A DNA stretch of 64,000 bases. It comes from Treponema sp. (lineage in GTDB: Bacteria; Spirochaetota; Spirochaetia; Treponematales; Treponemataceae). Of the stretch, positions 16,679 to 24,245 are shown piece after piece. The translations under genes and the position numbers were made by a program. The stretch is taken from positions 1 through 64,000 of the forward strand of contig JAKSTQ010000002.1 of assembly GCA_024402475.1 (NCBI GenBank), given 5' to 3'. The notes beneath the pieces were generated by a model. The model searched no databases, was not told the DNA's origin, and saw only the letters and a list, made by a program, of their open reading frames with translations. Positions within the stretch are counted from its first letter, which is position 1; every line of letters begins with the position of its first letter.

Positions 16679-16703
16679 TTAAAAACCTCTTAATTTTTTT
16701 TAT

Positions 16704-17130
16704 TGTCACATTGATAGTCACTTCAATATATTTTTTTTAGTGTCATGTTGAGCGGAGGCGCAGCCGGAGTCGAAACATCATTTCATCAGGATCCTTCGAC
16801 TCCACTTTGTTTCGCTCAGGATGACAGTAATATATTACATTGAGTAGTGGCTCAATATGCTTGTTTCTTTGTCATATTGATAGCTACCTCAATATGATTT
16901 TTATTGTCATGTTGATAGTTACCTCAATATGATTTTTCCCGTTGTCATATTGATAGTTACCTCAATATGATTTTTCCCGTTGTCATATTGATAGCTACCT
17001 CAATATGTTTTTTTTGTTGTCATGTTGATAGTTACTTCAATATGTTTTTTTTGTTGTCATATTGATAGCTACCTCAATATGATTTTTTTCGTTGTCATAT
17101 TGATAGTTACCTCAATATGATTTTTCCCGT
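16704..17130. repeat. Tandem array of 35-38-bp hairpin units
   Basis: Eight units start with TGTCA at 16704, 16870, 16905, 16943, 16981, 17018, 17055 and 17093, spaced 35-38 bp within the block 16870-17130. Each contains an inverted repeat CATATTGA - 8 nt - TCAATATG followed by a T-rich tail. A degenerate unit with ATTGAG/CTCAAT arms lies at about 16832-16868. Between the first unit and the rest sits an 86-bp inverted-repeat element. The first 11 bases of the units (TGTCATRTTGA) equal the start of that element's left arm. There are no unique spacers, so this is not CRISPR. Confidence 0.93.
16741..16826. mobile_element. Gene-less inverted-repeat element (REP/BIME-like), 86 bp
   Basis: The left arm 16741-16779 and right arm 16790-16826 are inverted copies of one palindromic sequence, sharing TGTCAT-2-TGAGCG ... 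GTCGAA-2-ATC when the right arm is read on the other strand, with a 10-bp loop. Each arm is itself a weak palindrome (ATGTT/AACAT on the left, ATCCT/AGGAT on the right). The left arm is identical over 39 bp to the left arm of the element at 17131-17499; the right arms differ at two of 37 positions. Confidence 0.8.
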
Positions 17131-17499
17131 TGTCATGTTGAGCGGAGGCGCAGCCGGAGTCGAAACATCTTTATTAAACACTAAGGTCTTTCCATTCAGG
17201 ATTTTTTGTTTCAACAAGTGCATTTTTCTTTGCTCTTGTCCAGCCTTTCAACTGTTTCTCTCGCTTAATTGCATTATTAACATCTTCTGTTGATTCAAAA
17301 TAAACCAATTTATGAACATGATATTTTTTTGTAAATCCTTCTATCTGTTCACTTTTATGTTCTGTTATTCTTCTAACCAAATCATTTGTCATTCCAATAT
17401 ACATTACAGAATTTGTGTAATTGGTTAGAATGTAAACATAATACAATAAGTACTCCTTAATAGATCCTTCGACTTCACTTCGTTTCGCTCAGGATGACA
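17131..17499. mobile_element. Inverted-repeat element carrying a GIY-YIG nuclease gene, 369 bp
   Basis: The same two arms as in the 86-bp element occur at 17131-17169 and 17463-17499 and enclose only the GIY-YIG gene, whose stop codon is 4 bp from the left arm. The whole unit sits between serC and serA. The arrangement resembles an autonomous partner of the gene-less element, as RAYT genes are to REP sequences. No target-site duplication is obvious. Confidence 0.65.
17174..17446 (-). CDS. Small GIY-YIG nuclease (UPF0213/YhbQ-like)
   Basis: A 90-residue protein consisting of one GIY-YIG domain: YVYIL near the start, MYIGMTNDLVRR with the catalytic Tyr and Arg, then EHK and the C-terminal WTRAKKNALVETKNPEWKDL. 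It starts with TTG at 17446, supported by AAGGAG 6 nt upstream and by the family start (MYYVYILTN). GIY-YIG enzymes cut DNA strands. Similar stand-alone copies occur in many phyla, and from memory they often lie between REP-like repeats, which fits its setting here. No recognisable promoter of its own; it may be read from the serC side. Confidence 0.9.
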   Translation of the reverse strand: MYYVYILTNYTNSVMYIGMTNDLVRRITEHKSEQIEGFTKKYHVHKLVYFESTEDVNNAIKREKQLKGWTRAKKNALVETKNPEWKDLSV

Positions 17500-17541
17500 A
17501 CGTAATCCAGTAGTATCCGCTTAGGATGTCTGGATTATTAT

Positions 17542-18708
17542 CTAGTTTTCAGCTGCAAATTTCTTCATGAATTCTACAAGTGCTTTTACTCCGTCAAGAG
17601 TCATTGCGTTGTAGATAGAAGCGCGCATACCACCAACAAGGCGGTGTCCCTTAAGGTTAACAAGGCCAGCAGCTTCTGCTTCTTTTACGAACTTAGCATT
17701 GATTTCTTTTTCTTTTGCAAGAGCAGCTTTCTGTTCTGCTGTCTGTTCAGCTTCGTCAATTTTTGCAGCTTTTTTTGTTTCTTCTGTTGAGTATTTTGTA
17801 AGGAAAGGAACGTTCATCAAAGAGCGGCTTCCTTTTTCTGTTGTTGCACGGAAGAAATCGCTTGAATCAAGGAAGTTGTAAAGGTAATCAGCTTTTTCAA
17901 CATTGAGCTTATTGATTCCAGCAGCACCACCGTTCTTTTCGATCCAGTGAAGAACTTTTCCAAGAACGTAGATTGTGTAACATGGAGGTGTGTTGTACAT
18001 AGAATCGTTGTCAGTATGTGTTTTGTAAGCAAGCATTGTAGGTGTTCCAGGAAGACAATCTTCAACTTCAGGAATCAAATCTTCGCGTACGATTACAAGT
18101 GTAACACCTGCTGGTGCAAGGTTTTTCTGTGCGCCTGCAAAAATGAGACCGAATTTTGAAACATCAACTTCTTCAGAAAGGATACAAGAAGAAAGGTCAG
18201 CAACAAGCGGAATGTTTCCTGTTTCAGGAATGTATTCGTAGTGTGTTCCCATGATTGTGTTGTTGAAACAGATGTAAACGTAATCGTAATCACCTTCAAC
18301 TTTTTCTACTCTTGGAATGTATGAGTAGTCTTTATCTTTTGAAGAAGCGATAACATCAACTGCAATACCGAGTTTTTTTGCTTCTGCAGCAGCTTTCTTT
18401 GCCCATACACCAGTTTCGATGTAAGCAGCTTTTTTGTTTTTAATACCAAGGTTCTGTGCAACCATTGCAAACTGAGTTGAACCGCCGCCCTGAACGAAAA
18501 GGATTTTGTAGTTTTCTGGAACTTTCATCAGTTTGCGAACCATTGCTTCAGCATCCTGAATAATAGGTTCATAAGCCTTTGAACGGTGGCTCATTTCCAT
18601 AACAGACTGACCTGTTGTTCCGTATTCCATCATTTCTGCAGCACATTCTTTGAGAACTTCTTCTGGAAGACAAGAAGGACCTGCACTAAAATTGTAGACT
18701 CTGCTCAT
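17542..18708 (-). CDS. serC: Phosphoserine aminotransferase
   Basis: A 388-residue fold-type-I PLP enzyme with the SerC start YNFSAGPSCLPEEVL and the active-site lysine in LIFAGAQKNLAPAGVTLVIV. It converts 3-phosphohydroxypyruvate and glutamate to phosphoserine. It is slightly longer than the common ~360 residues because of a charged Ala/Glu/Lys-rich insertion near residue 300-340 (EEAEQTAEQKAALAKEKE-like). GAGGT precedes the ATG. It lies 48 bp after rex on the same strand. Confidence 0.95.
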   Translation of the reverse strand: MSRVYNFSAGPSCLPEEVLKECAAEMMEYGTTGQSVMEMSHRSKAYEPIIQDAEAMVRKLMKVPENYKILFVQGGGSTQFAMVAQNLGIKNKKAAYIETGVWAKKAAAEAKKLGIAVDVIASSKDKDYSYIPRVEKVEGDYDYVYICFNNTIMGTHYEYIPETGNIPLVADLSSCILSEEVDVSKFGLIFAGAQKNLAPAGVTLVIVREDLIPEVEDCLPGTPTMLAYKTHTDNDSMYNTPPCYTIYVLGKVLHWIEKNGGAAGINKLNVEKADYLYNFLDSSDFFRATTEKGSRSLMNVPFLTKYSTEETKKAAKIDEAEQTAEQKAALAKEKEINAKFVKEAEAAGLVNLKGHRLVGGMRASIYNAMTLDGVKALVEFMKKFAAEN

Positions 18709-18756
18709 ATTTTTACCTCTTTGTAAAAGTTATATTTGCTACCGGAATCGCACCGG

Positions 18757-19383
18757 TTATTGTTTACTCAATAAGTTTGTCAGGGCTGTTACAGGAGAAA
18801 CATTTTCAACTGCAACTTCTTTTGGAAGCGAAAGAACCACGTTTGTGTAGTTTACGATTCCTTTAATTCCGCATTTAACAAGTCTGTCAGCCAGAGCCTG
18901 TGCATGCTGATTTTCTACTGTAAGAATTGCAAATTCAATTTTACCTGCAGGAATCACGCTTTCCATGCGGCTTGCAGGATACAGCGGAAAACTTGCACTT
19001 AAAATTTCAACGCGGTTAACATTTGCATCAAACCCAGCCACAATCGAAAACGGTGTATCAAAAAAGATGCTGTTTTCCAAAAGTGCGCCGCCAAGCTTTC
19101 CAAGACCTACAATGCAGCATTTGTGACCGCTGTTCTGTCCCTGTCCGTTTGATCCGGAAAGACCCAGACTGGTTACGATTGCCTGCTGCAGTTCTCTGAC
19201 ATTATAGCCGTTGGAAACGCCGCCTTTATATCCAAGTGCACAGATATCTTTTCTGATAACTGCAGAGCTCCAGCCGGTAAGTTCTGAAATCTTTACCGAG
19301 GTTACCCGTTCTGCTTTTGTCTGGTTTAATATTTGAGAAAGCTGAACAAGTCTTTTTCTGGTACTTTCGGATATCTTTAGCAT
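18757..19383 (-). CDS. rex: Redox-sensing transcriptional repressor Rex
   Basis: A 208-residue protein with an N-terminal winged HTH (TSVKISELTGWSSAVIRKDI, the Rex pattern) and a C-terminal Rossmann domain with GLGKLGGALL for NADH/NAD+ binding. Rex releases its DNA when NADH rises and controls fermentation genes in many anaerobes. Two Rex-type operators (TGTKA-N6-TCACA) lie in the 187 bp upstream, so autoregulation is likely. It is the first gene of rex-serC-serA, an unusual link between redox state and serine synthesis. The product lacks a recognisable ribosome-binding site. Confidence 0.9.
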   Translation of the reverse strand: MLKISESTRKRLVQLSQILNQTKAERVTSVKISELTGWSSAVIRKDICALGYKGGVSNGYNVRELQQAIVTSLGLSGSNGQGQNSGHKCCIVGLGKLGGALLENSIFFDTPFSIVAGFDANVNRVEILSASFPLYPASRMESVIPAGKIEFAILTVENQHAQALADRLVKCGIKGIVNYTNVVLSLPKEVAVENVSPVTALTNLLSKQ

Positions 19384-19397
19384 AGGTCACAAATTAC

Positions 19398-19413
19398 TGT
19401 TACAAATTTCACA
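19398..19413. promoter_or_regulatory. Rex-like operator upstream of rex
   Basis: TGTTA - 6 nt - TCACA (19398-19413) matches the half-sites and spacing of Rex operators (TTGTGAA-N4-TTCACAA type) and lies 15 bp before the rex start, also within a TACTGT/ACAGTA palindrome (19395-19416). Confidence 0.5.
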
Positions 19414-19511
19414 GTAGAGTAGTGGTTTAAATTTATCTTGAAGGGGGATGAATGTCAATTGAATTCAGGTTTTGAAGGGACGAATTCCGCAGGAATTCAG
19501 TAGAAAAGATG

Positions 19512-19553
19512 AAAAAAGGCGGTTTACTGTGAAAAATATCACAATAAACCGCC
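19512..19553 (-). terminator. Terminator of the DUF362 gene with an embedded Rex-like operator
   Basis: GGCGGTTTA (19518-19526) and TAAACCGCC (19545-19553) pair perfectly and on the minus strand are followed by six T residues. The inner part, TGTGA - 6 nt - TCACA (19528-19543), extends the hairpin and is at the same time a perfect match to the Rex half-sites and spacing. Confidence 0.85.
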
Positions 19554-19570
19554 TTGTATTCAGCCTTTTT

Positions 19571-20698
19571 TTAGTGTTTTAATTTAATGGCATCTGCCGG
19601 ACATGTTTCATGGCAGCAGTAACATCTGATACATTCCTTGCGGTTAATATCAACCTGTTTACCGAATTTGCTTTTATCTTCCTTAAAGACAAGTGCCTTT
19701 GGAGGACAGATTTCAAGACATTTACCGCAGCGGATACATTTGTCATTCATAAAGTAAGGTTTTCGCTCAAAGATAAGACCTGCAAGTTTTGCAACCCAGG
19801 CAGGCATCATCTTCTGCAGTGTTTCTGAAGAACTGATGTCGTGAACTGCCTTAAATTTCGGATATTTAATCTGTTCAAAAGGAACACCTGCAGTTTTAAC
19901 TTCATCCCAGGAATTAAGCCAGATTTTGCGGTCCAGCGCATCCTTAAGGTTTTTGATTTCATCAGGATAGTAACCGACTGCAGTTGAACAGATGTGGTCC
20001 AGGGCAAGAATATTGTCCGAAGCTGCAAGGAATCCAAGTTTTACAGGATCTCCGCTTCCTGGTCCTCCAGGGCCTTCCATTCCCACAATTGCGTCCATAA
20101 TCGCATAACCAGGATTTGCAGCAAGGTTAAGGTCTGTAAGATAAGCCGCAAAGTCTTCTTTTTTAGGGTAGAGGAAGTGTGTCTGAGATTTTTCAAGACC
20201 GATTACAAGCCCAAAGAGGTTTTTCATTGCACCTGTGTAACTCATAAGCTGGTGGCTCTTTAATTTACTTACAGAAACAACAAGGTCAGCTTCTTCTATC
20301 TGTTTTGCAAAATCAAAACTATGCTTTAAATTTGCTTTGTCAGTTTTTACAGTTACTTTGTCAGAAAAATCAGCCCACTGGCCGCCGTTATTTACAACCT
20401 GATTATACATGCCTGTGATTTTTGCCGCAGAAGTTGAACCTGTGGCTGCAGGAGATTCTCCGACAAGTACTTTAGCTGCTCCAAGTTCAACAAAACAGCG
20501 GACAGCAGCGCCAACAACAACTGGATGTGTGCAAACGGCAAGGTCGGGTTTTTTAGGGTAGAGAATATTTGGCTTTAATAAAACTGTTTTGCCTTTTACA
20601 TCTGGTGGTGGAACAAGTTCCATCATCTTCTTGATTCCCTGATAAACAAGTGTTTCATCATAGGAATCGCATTTTTCAAGTGCTACGGTCTTGGTCAT
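19571..20698 (-). CDS. DUF362 protein with two [4Fe-4S] ferredoxin motifs
   Basis: A 375-residue protein with an N-terminal DUF362 domain (ALEKCDSYDE..., VLLKPNILYPKKPD, THPVVVGAAVRCFVELGA, SVSKLKSHQLMSYTGAMKNLFG) and a C-terminal ferredoxin domain with two CxxCxxCxxxCP clusters (CIRCGKCLEICPP and CIRCYCCHETCPA). Such proteins are thought to be iron-sulfur electron carriers in anaerobes; no reaction is established. GGAGG precedes the ATG. It is the gene just upstream of rex and ends in a terminator carrying a Rex-like site, so a redox role would fit. Confidence 0.92.
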   Translation of the reverse strand: MTKTVALEKCDSYDETLVYQGIKKMMELVPPPDVKGKTVLLKPNILYPKKPDLAVCTHPVVVGAAVRCFVELGAAKVLVGESPAATGSTSAAKITGMYNQVVNNGGQWADFSDKVTVKTDKANLKHSFDFAKQIEEADLVVSVSKLKSHQLMSYTGAMKNLFGLVIGLEKSQTHFLYPKKEDFAAYLTDLNLAANPGYAIMDAIVGMEGPGGPGSGDPVKLGFLAASDNILALDHICSTAVGYYPDEIKNLKDALDRKIWLNSWDEVKTAGVPFEQIKYPKFKAVHDISSSETLQKMMPAWVAKLAGLIFERKPYFMNDKCIRCGKCLEICPPKALVFKEDKSKFGKQVDINRKECIRCYCCHETCPADAIKLKH

Positions 20699-20729
20699 TG
20701 TTAACCTCCATTATTAAATAGAACAAAGT

Positions 20730-21572
20730 TTAAAATTCAGACAGCTGTTTCTTTTCCCACTCCGGTGTTGTCTGGTCGTTCAAATATTCAAGTACATCTT
20801 TTTTAAACTGCTGTTCTACAGATGCTTTATATTTTGCAATTTTACTTACATAAATCAAAGTTGATTTCGGGGTCTGGTTTGCCTTGATTCTTGCAACCCC
20901 CGCATTGTACATGGCAACGGCAACAAGATCATCGTCTGCCTGTTTTCTGCACCATGCAAGATGTTTCATTCCGTAGCGGGCACTTGTTTCCGGGGCAAAA
21001 AAATCGTCTTCTTCAAGATGAGGAAAAGATTTATCGTTAAGCTGAAAAAGTCCTCTGTCTACAGAACCGTTTGTGTTTGTGTTTTTTGCGGTTGCTTTAA
21101 AACGGCTTTCGGTGTGGCACAACGCAAAAGCTAAAGGCAGGGGAATGTTTTCTCTGTTGGCAGCTTCGATAATGGTAAGTGCGATTTTCCGGTTGCCTGT
21201 AAATCTAAAGTAGAATAATTCAACTGCGGCTTTTGTCTGCGGGTTACGGTAAAGATCAAGGCCAATATCGCCGCTTACAGTTCTGTCAGATTCCAGGATT
21301 TCCCGCAGGTAATTGCGGCTTTCGTTAATGGAATAAAGCTGAGAAGTATTTGTTTCAAGTGAATCCGCAGTGAATGAAATTTCAAGTGCTGTCTGAGTTG
21401 CAGCCTTTACTGGCGTGAAATTTTCCTGCCCTGAAATGTCTGTGTTTTGTTTTTCGCTTGCAGGAAGAAAGACCGCAATGGTAAGAGAAATTACCAGTAA
21501 TAGTCCGGAAAGAATGAGGGAACCTCTGGCGGTTGTCGAGAAACTGGAACTGTCCTGTGGTTCAATAATCAT
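20730..21572 (-). CDS. Membrane-anchored lytic transglycosylase (SLT domain)
   Basis: A 280-residue protein with one N-terminal membrane segment (about 18-36), a low-complexity linker, and a C-terminal SLT domain with the catalytic glutamate in ALCHTESRF, then GLFQLNDKSFP and VAMYNAGVARI, the MltC/Slt70 signature. It should cut the MurNAc-GlcNAc bond of peptidoglycan in the periplasm, making anhydro-muropeptides. AAGG precedes the ATG. The NamZ/AmiE pair at 54.9-58.2 kb could take part in recycling the fragments. Confidence 0.92.
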   Translation of the reverse strand: MIIEPQDSSSFSTTARGSLILSGLLLVISLTIAVFLPASEKQNTDISGQENFTPVKAATQTALEISFTADSLETNTSQLYSINESRNYLREILESDRTVSGDIGLDLYRNPQTKAAVELFYFRFTGNRKIALTIIEAANRENIPLPLAFALCHTESRFKATAKNTNTNGSVDRGLFQLNDKSFPHLEEDDFFAPETSARYGMKHLAWCRKQADDDLVAVAMYNAGVARIKANQTPKSTLIYVSKIAKYKASVEQQFKKDVLEYLNDQTTPEWEKKQLSEF

Positions 21573-21593
21573 TCTGCCGGCCTTAAAAAGTCA

Positions 21594-22145
21594 TTACATC
21601 ACGCAGACATTTTCTTTGCCGTCAGATTCCGCAGAAACTGCATCAGCATAAGAAGCCTGGCTTACAAAGAAAATATACTGTTTGTGTTTTGGATAAAGTT
21701 CATCAATATAGTATGCAGCTTTTGCTTCTACGCCGCCGCAGTATTCATCAGGAATTGCAAACCCGGTAACGCTTGTGCAGTCCTTGATGCGGCGTGCAGT
21801 GTGTTTACAGCAGGCAACATAATTGCATACAGCATCATTCTGTAAATCTCCGCCGGCAATTTCTGCACTTTTCGGAACAACCTTAACTACTGCAAATACA
21901 TTTTTTTCTTCAAGTGCTTTAAGGCAGTCACGAAGGCCGGCAAGAAAGGCTTCGTCATAAACTTCAGGTTCAGATTCAACTTTTGACTGCGGAATTTCCA
22001 GCAGGTAAATTGTATCAGCAGCAGCACCGGCATCAAGTTTTGACATGTCATCAATTTTTACAAAGTCTGCACAGTTATAAGTTTTAGTATTATCAATAGA
22101 AATAAGTTTCTGGTCTTTTACAGCAAATAATGCATCGAGTTTCAT
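21594..22145 (-). CDS. Unknown protein, 183 residues
   Basis: I do not recognise this protein. The product (MKLDALFAVKDQKLISIDN...) is probably soluble, with alternating beta and alpha patterns (DTIYLLEIPQSK, NVFAVVKVVPKSAE, KQYIFFVSQASYA) like part of a TIM barrel, and has a cluster of cysteines (YVACCKHTARRIKDC). The ATG at 22145 is chosen because AGGA lies 5 nt before it; an upstream in-frame codon at 22181 would place the start inside the ptsN terminator. It is close to the transglycosylase gene on the same strand. Confidence 0.6.
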   Translation of the reverse strand: MKLDALFAVKDQKLISIDNTKTYNCADFVKIDDMSKLDAGAAADTIYLLEIPQSKVESEPEVYDEAFLAGLRDCLKALEEKNVFAVVKVVPKSAEIAGGDLQNDAVCNYVACCKHTARRIKDCTSVTGFAIPDEYCGGVEAKAAYYIDELYPKHKQYIFFVSQASYADAVSAESDGKENVCVM

Positions 22146-22163
22146 ATTGTCCTGCTTGTGAAT

Positions 22164-22206
22164 AAAAAAGCCTCTATGCATGGTAAGGCATAAAGGCTCT
22201 TTTTTA
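22164..22206. terminator. Terminator downstream of ptsN
   Basis: AGCCTCTATGC (22169-22179) and GCATAAAGGCT (22188-22198) form an 11-bp stem with one G-T pair and a short loop. On the minus strand it is followed by T residues (A-run 22164-22169), and a T-run on the plus side lets it work in both directions. Confidence 0.85.
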
Positions 22207-22228
22207 GATTTGTTATAATCAGTAAATT

Positions 22229-22675
22229 CTATTCAGTAAGAATCTTAATAACTTCAGCCTTGTCCTGTGTTTCAAGAATCTGCTGGCGTTTATCTGCACT
22301 CTTGAAGAGCAAAGAAACTTCAGCAAGGAACTGAAGGTGTGGACCAGTCTTGTTAACTGGTGAAAGTGTCATAATAAAAATACGGCATGGTTCCTGATCC
22401 AAAGAATCAAAATCAACCGGATTGTCTGAAATACCAATGCAAGCAACAAGATCAGTAACTGTATCTGTCTTTCCGTGTGGAATAGCAATTCCGTGTTTCA
22501 TACCAGTAGACATCTTGCGTTCACGATCAAGTACACATTCACGAGCTGCAGCCTTATCTGTTACTTTTCCTGCACTGATAAGGATATCGAGCATTTCGTC
22601 AATAATTTCTTCTTTTGTTTTACCCTTAAGGTGAAGATTAACTGTTTCGGGTACTAATACTGTTCTTAAGTCCAT
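22229..22675 (-). CDS. ptsN: PTS EIIA component of the nitrogen/fructose type (PtsN-like)
   Basis: A 148-residue EIIA domain with the phospho-accepting His in MKHGIAIPHGKTDTV. It is stand-alone: no HPr, enzyme I, EIIB or EIIC gene lies near, which points to a regulatory EIIA-Ntr role rather than sugar uptake. There is no Shine-Dalgarno; the promoter at 22682-22710 suggests a leaderless message. Confidence 0.92.
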   Translation of the reverse strand: MDLRTVLVPETVNLHLKGKTKEEIIDEMLDILISAGKVTDKAAARECVLDRERKMSTGMKHGIAIPHGKTDTVTDLVACIGISDNPVDFDSLDQEPCRIFIMTLSPVNKTGPHLQFLAEVSLLFKSADKRQQILETQDKAEVIKILTE

Positions 22676-22681
22676 AATAAT

Positions 22682-22710
22682 AGTTTATTTTCACTCCATT
22701 TAAAAGTCAA
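22682..22710 (-). promoter_or_regulatory. Promoter of ptsN, probably leaderless
   Basis: Minus strand: TTGACT (22710-22705), 17 nt, TAAACT (22687-22682), 6 nt, ATG at 22675. No Shine-Dalgarno. Confidence 0.6.
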
Positions 22711-22750
22711 GTGTATAATTTGCTATTTTTAGCAATTTTTTGTTGTCAAT

Positions 22751-23824
22751 TTATTCAAGAATCTGTCCGGCATCAGAAGCTGCATCAGATGGAACAAATC
22801 CGTTGCAGGCACTGCTCCATACAGGTTTTGCAAGTTTATAACTGAATGGCTGAACTTTTTCAAAGTCCGGAAGCCATTGTGTGTCGCTGACTAAATCCTG
22901 GTAGAACAGGTATTCAAAATCGTAAGCGTCAATTAAGTCCCTGAGGTCTTCGTCTTCCTGTGTGTTTACAAGGCGGTTTTCAAATTCGCTCAGGGAATTC
23001 TTCCTTTTGGCAAGCAGCTGTTCTTCTTCTTTAAAAGGAACGGGAGTGTACTGGGACATCAGCGAAATTATTGCACGCCCGTCTGCATTTTCAGAAAGCC
23101 AGCTTAAGGTTTCGGCAGTGTCTTCAAATCTTCCCGGTAAAAAAAGGTGACGGATGATTACGCCGCTTTGCATTTTTTCGCGGGTTGTTTTTTTGCCGGT
23201 TTCTTTATCTGTGCCTTTGACTTCTTTAAGCTCAAGGGGATTGTTTTCTATCATCCATTTGATTGCTTTTGCTGCAACTTCAGGATAATCCTTTGCAAGG
23301 AACAGTTTTTCGGAAAGTGAAGAATTTAAGGTTTTGAGGTCCGGAAGCCAGATTGTTACAAGACCACGCAAAAGTTCAAGGGATTCAACTGATTCGTAAG
23401 CGCTTGAGTTCCAGCAGACAGGAATTGTAAGGCCTGCATCTTTTGCCGCCCTTAAATATTGCGCAATAAGAGGAATTGCATGGCTTGCAGTAACGATGTT
23501 TATGTTTTCTGCGCCAAGGTTCTGCAGATCAAGACAGATTTTTACGAATTCAGCGCAGTCAACTTTTTTGCCGACGCCTTTCTGGGAAATCTGATAATTC
23601 TGGCAAAAAGAACAGCGCAGAGTGCATCCTGTTACAAAGATTGTTCCGCTGCCTCCAAAAACCGTTACAGGAGGTTCTTCGCCAAAATGAAGGCAGGCAT
23701 TTGCAATTCTTAAATCAGAAGGTTCTCCGCAAAAACCTGTGCCGGAATTGCGGTCAGTTTTACAGTTGCGCGGACACTGGGTACATGAGCGGTAAAGTTC
23801 GTTGCAGGAATCGACAGTCATCAA
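22751..23824 (-). CDS. Radical SAM protein related to pyruvate-formate-lyase activating enzymes
   Basis: A 357-residue protein with an N-terminal Cys cluster (CTQCPRNCKTDRNSGTGFC) followed by the radical-SAM CxxxCxxC in TGCTLRCSFCQN (about residue 66-75). The architecture matches the COG1313 group of putative pyruvate formate-lyase activating enzymes (PflX type). No glycyl-radical enzyme is adjacent, so the target is unknown. The start overlaps the end of the upstream 135-residue gene by 4 bp (ATGA), so the two are translationally coupled. Confidence 0.9.
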   Translation of the reverse strand: MMTVDSCNELYRSCTQCPRNCKTDRNSGTGFCGEPSDLRIANACLHFGEEPPVTVFGGSGTIFVTGCTLRCSFCQNYQISQKGVGKKVDCAEFVKICLDLQNLGAENINIVTASHAIPLIAQYLRAAKDAGLTIPVCWNSSAYESVESLELLRGLVTIWLPDLKTLNSSLSEKLFLAKDYPEVAAKAIKWMIENNPLELKEVKGTDKETGKKTTREKMQSGVIIRHLFLPGRFEDTAETLSWLSENADGRAIISLMSQYTPVPFKEEEQLLAKRKNSLSEFENRLVNTQEDEDLRDLIDAYDFEYLFYQDLVSDTQWLPDFEKVQPFSYKLAKPVWSSACNGFVPSDAASDAGQILE

Positions 23825-24228
23825 AGCGCCTTTTTAGAAACAAGAACGCCCATAAGGCTCGAAAGAACATCAATAGGAAGATCGTCGGCTTCGTAACTTA
23901 CTAAAGGCGCAATTTCTTTCCAGTCATTTTCTGTCAAAGCCTGAGTCTGGTCATCATCAGAAAGAAAGGCAGTAATGGCACACAGCTTGTCTACGCTTTC
24001 TGAATCAAGAGGATCCTGTCCGGCATCCATTTTAGGGCGAGCATAAGTCGAAAACCAGTAATCGCCAAGAGAACGGGGAAGGTCACCAAGACCGTAATTG
24101 TTCTGTTCAAAAAGTTTGAGAACCTGATTAACGACCTGTTCATTATTCATCGTAGAACCGCCGTTTTCTCTGCGGTTGAATTTTTTTGCTTTTTCGATAT
24201 CACTGTAAAATTTTTGAATTTTATCCAT
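23821..24228 (-). CDS. Unknown protein, 135 residues, coupled to a radical SAM gene
   Basis: I do not recognise the family. The protein is soluble and acidic, with a basic N-terminal segment (KAKKFNRRENGG), then a helical region (NNEQVVNQVLKLFEQ). A strong Shine-Dalgarno GGAGG lies 6 nt before the ATG. It lies between the LptG-like gene upstream and the radical SAM gene downstream and overlaps the latter by 4 bp, so it may be a partner of it. Confidence 0.7.
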   Translation of the reverse strand: MDKIQKFYSDIEKAKKFNRRENGGSTMNNEQVVNQVLKLFEQNNYGLGDLPRSLGDYWFSTYARPKMDAGQDPLDSESVDKLCAITAFLSDDDQTQALTENDWKEIAPLVSYEADDLPIDVLSSLMGVLVSKKAL

Positions 24229-24245
24229 AATAACCTCCGTAAAGA

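Noticed and set aside
16704..17130. CRISPR array
   Set aside because: Units are directly tandem without unique spacers, and no cas genes are near.
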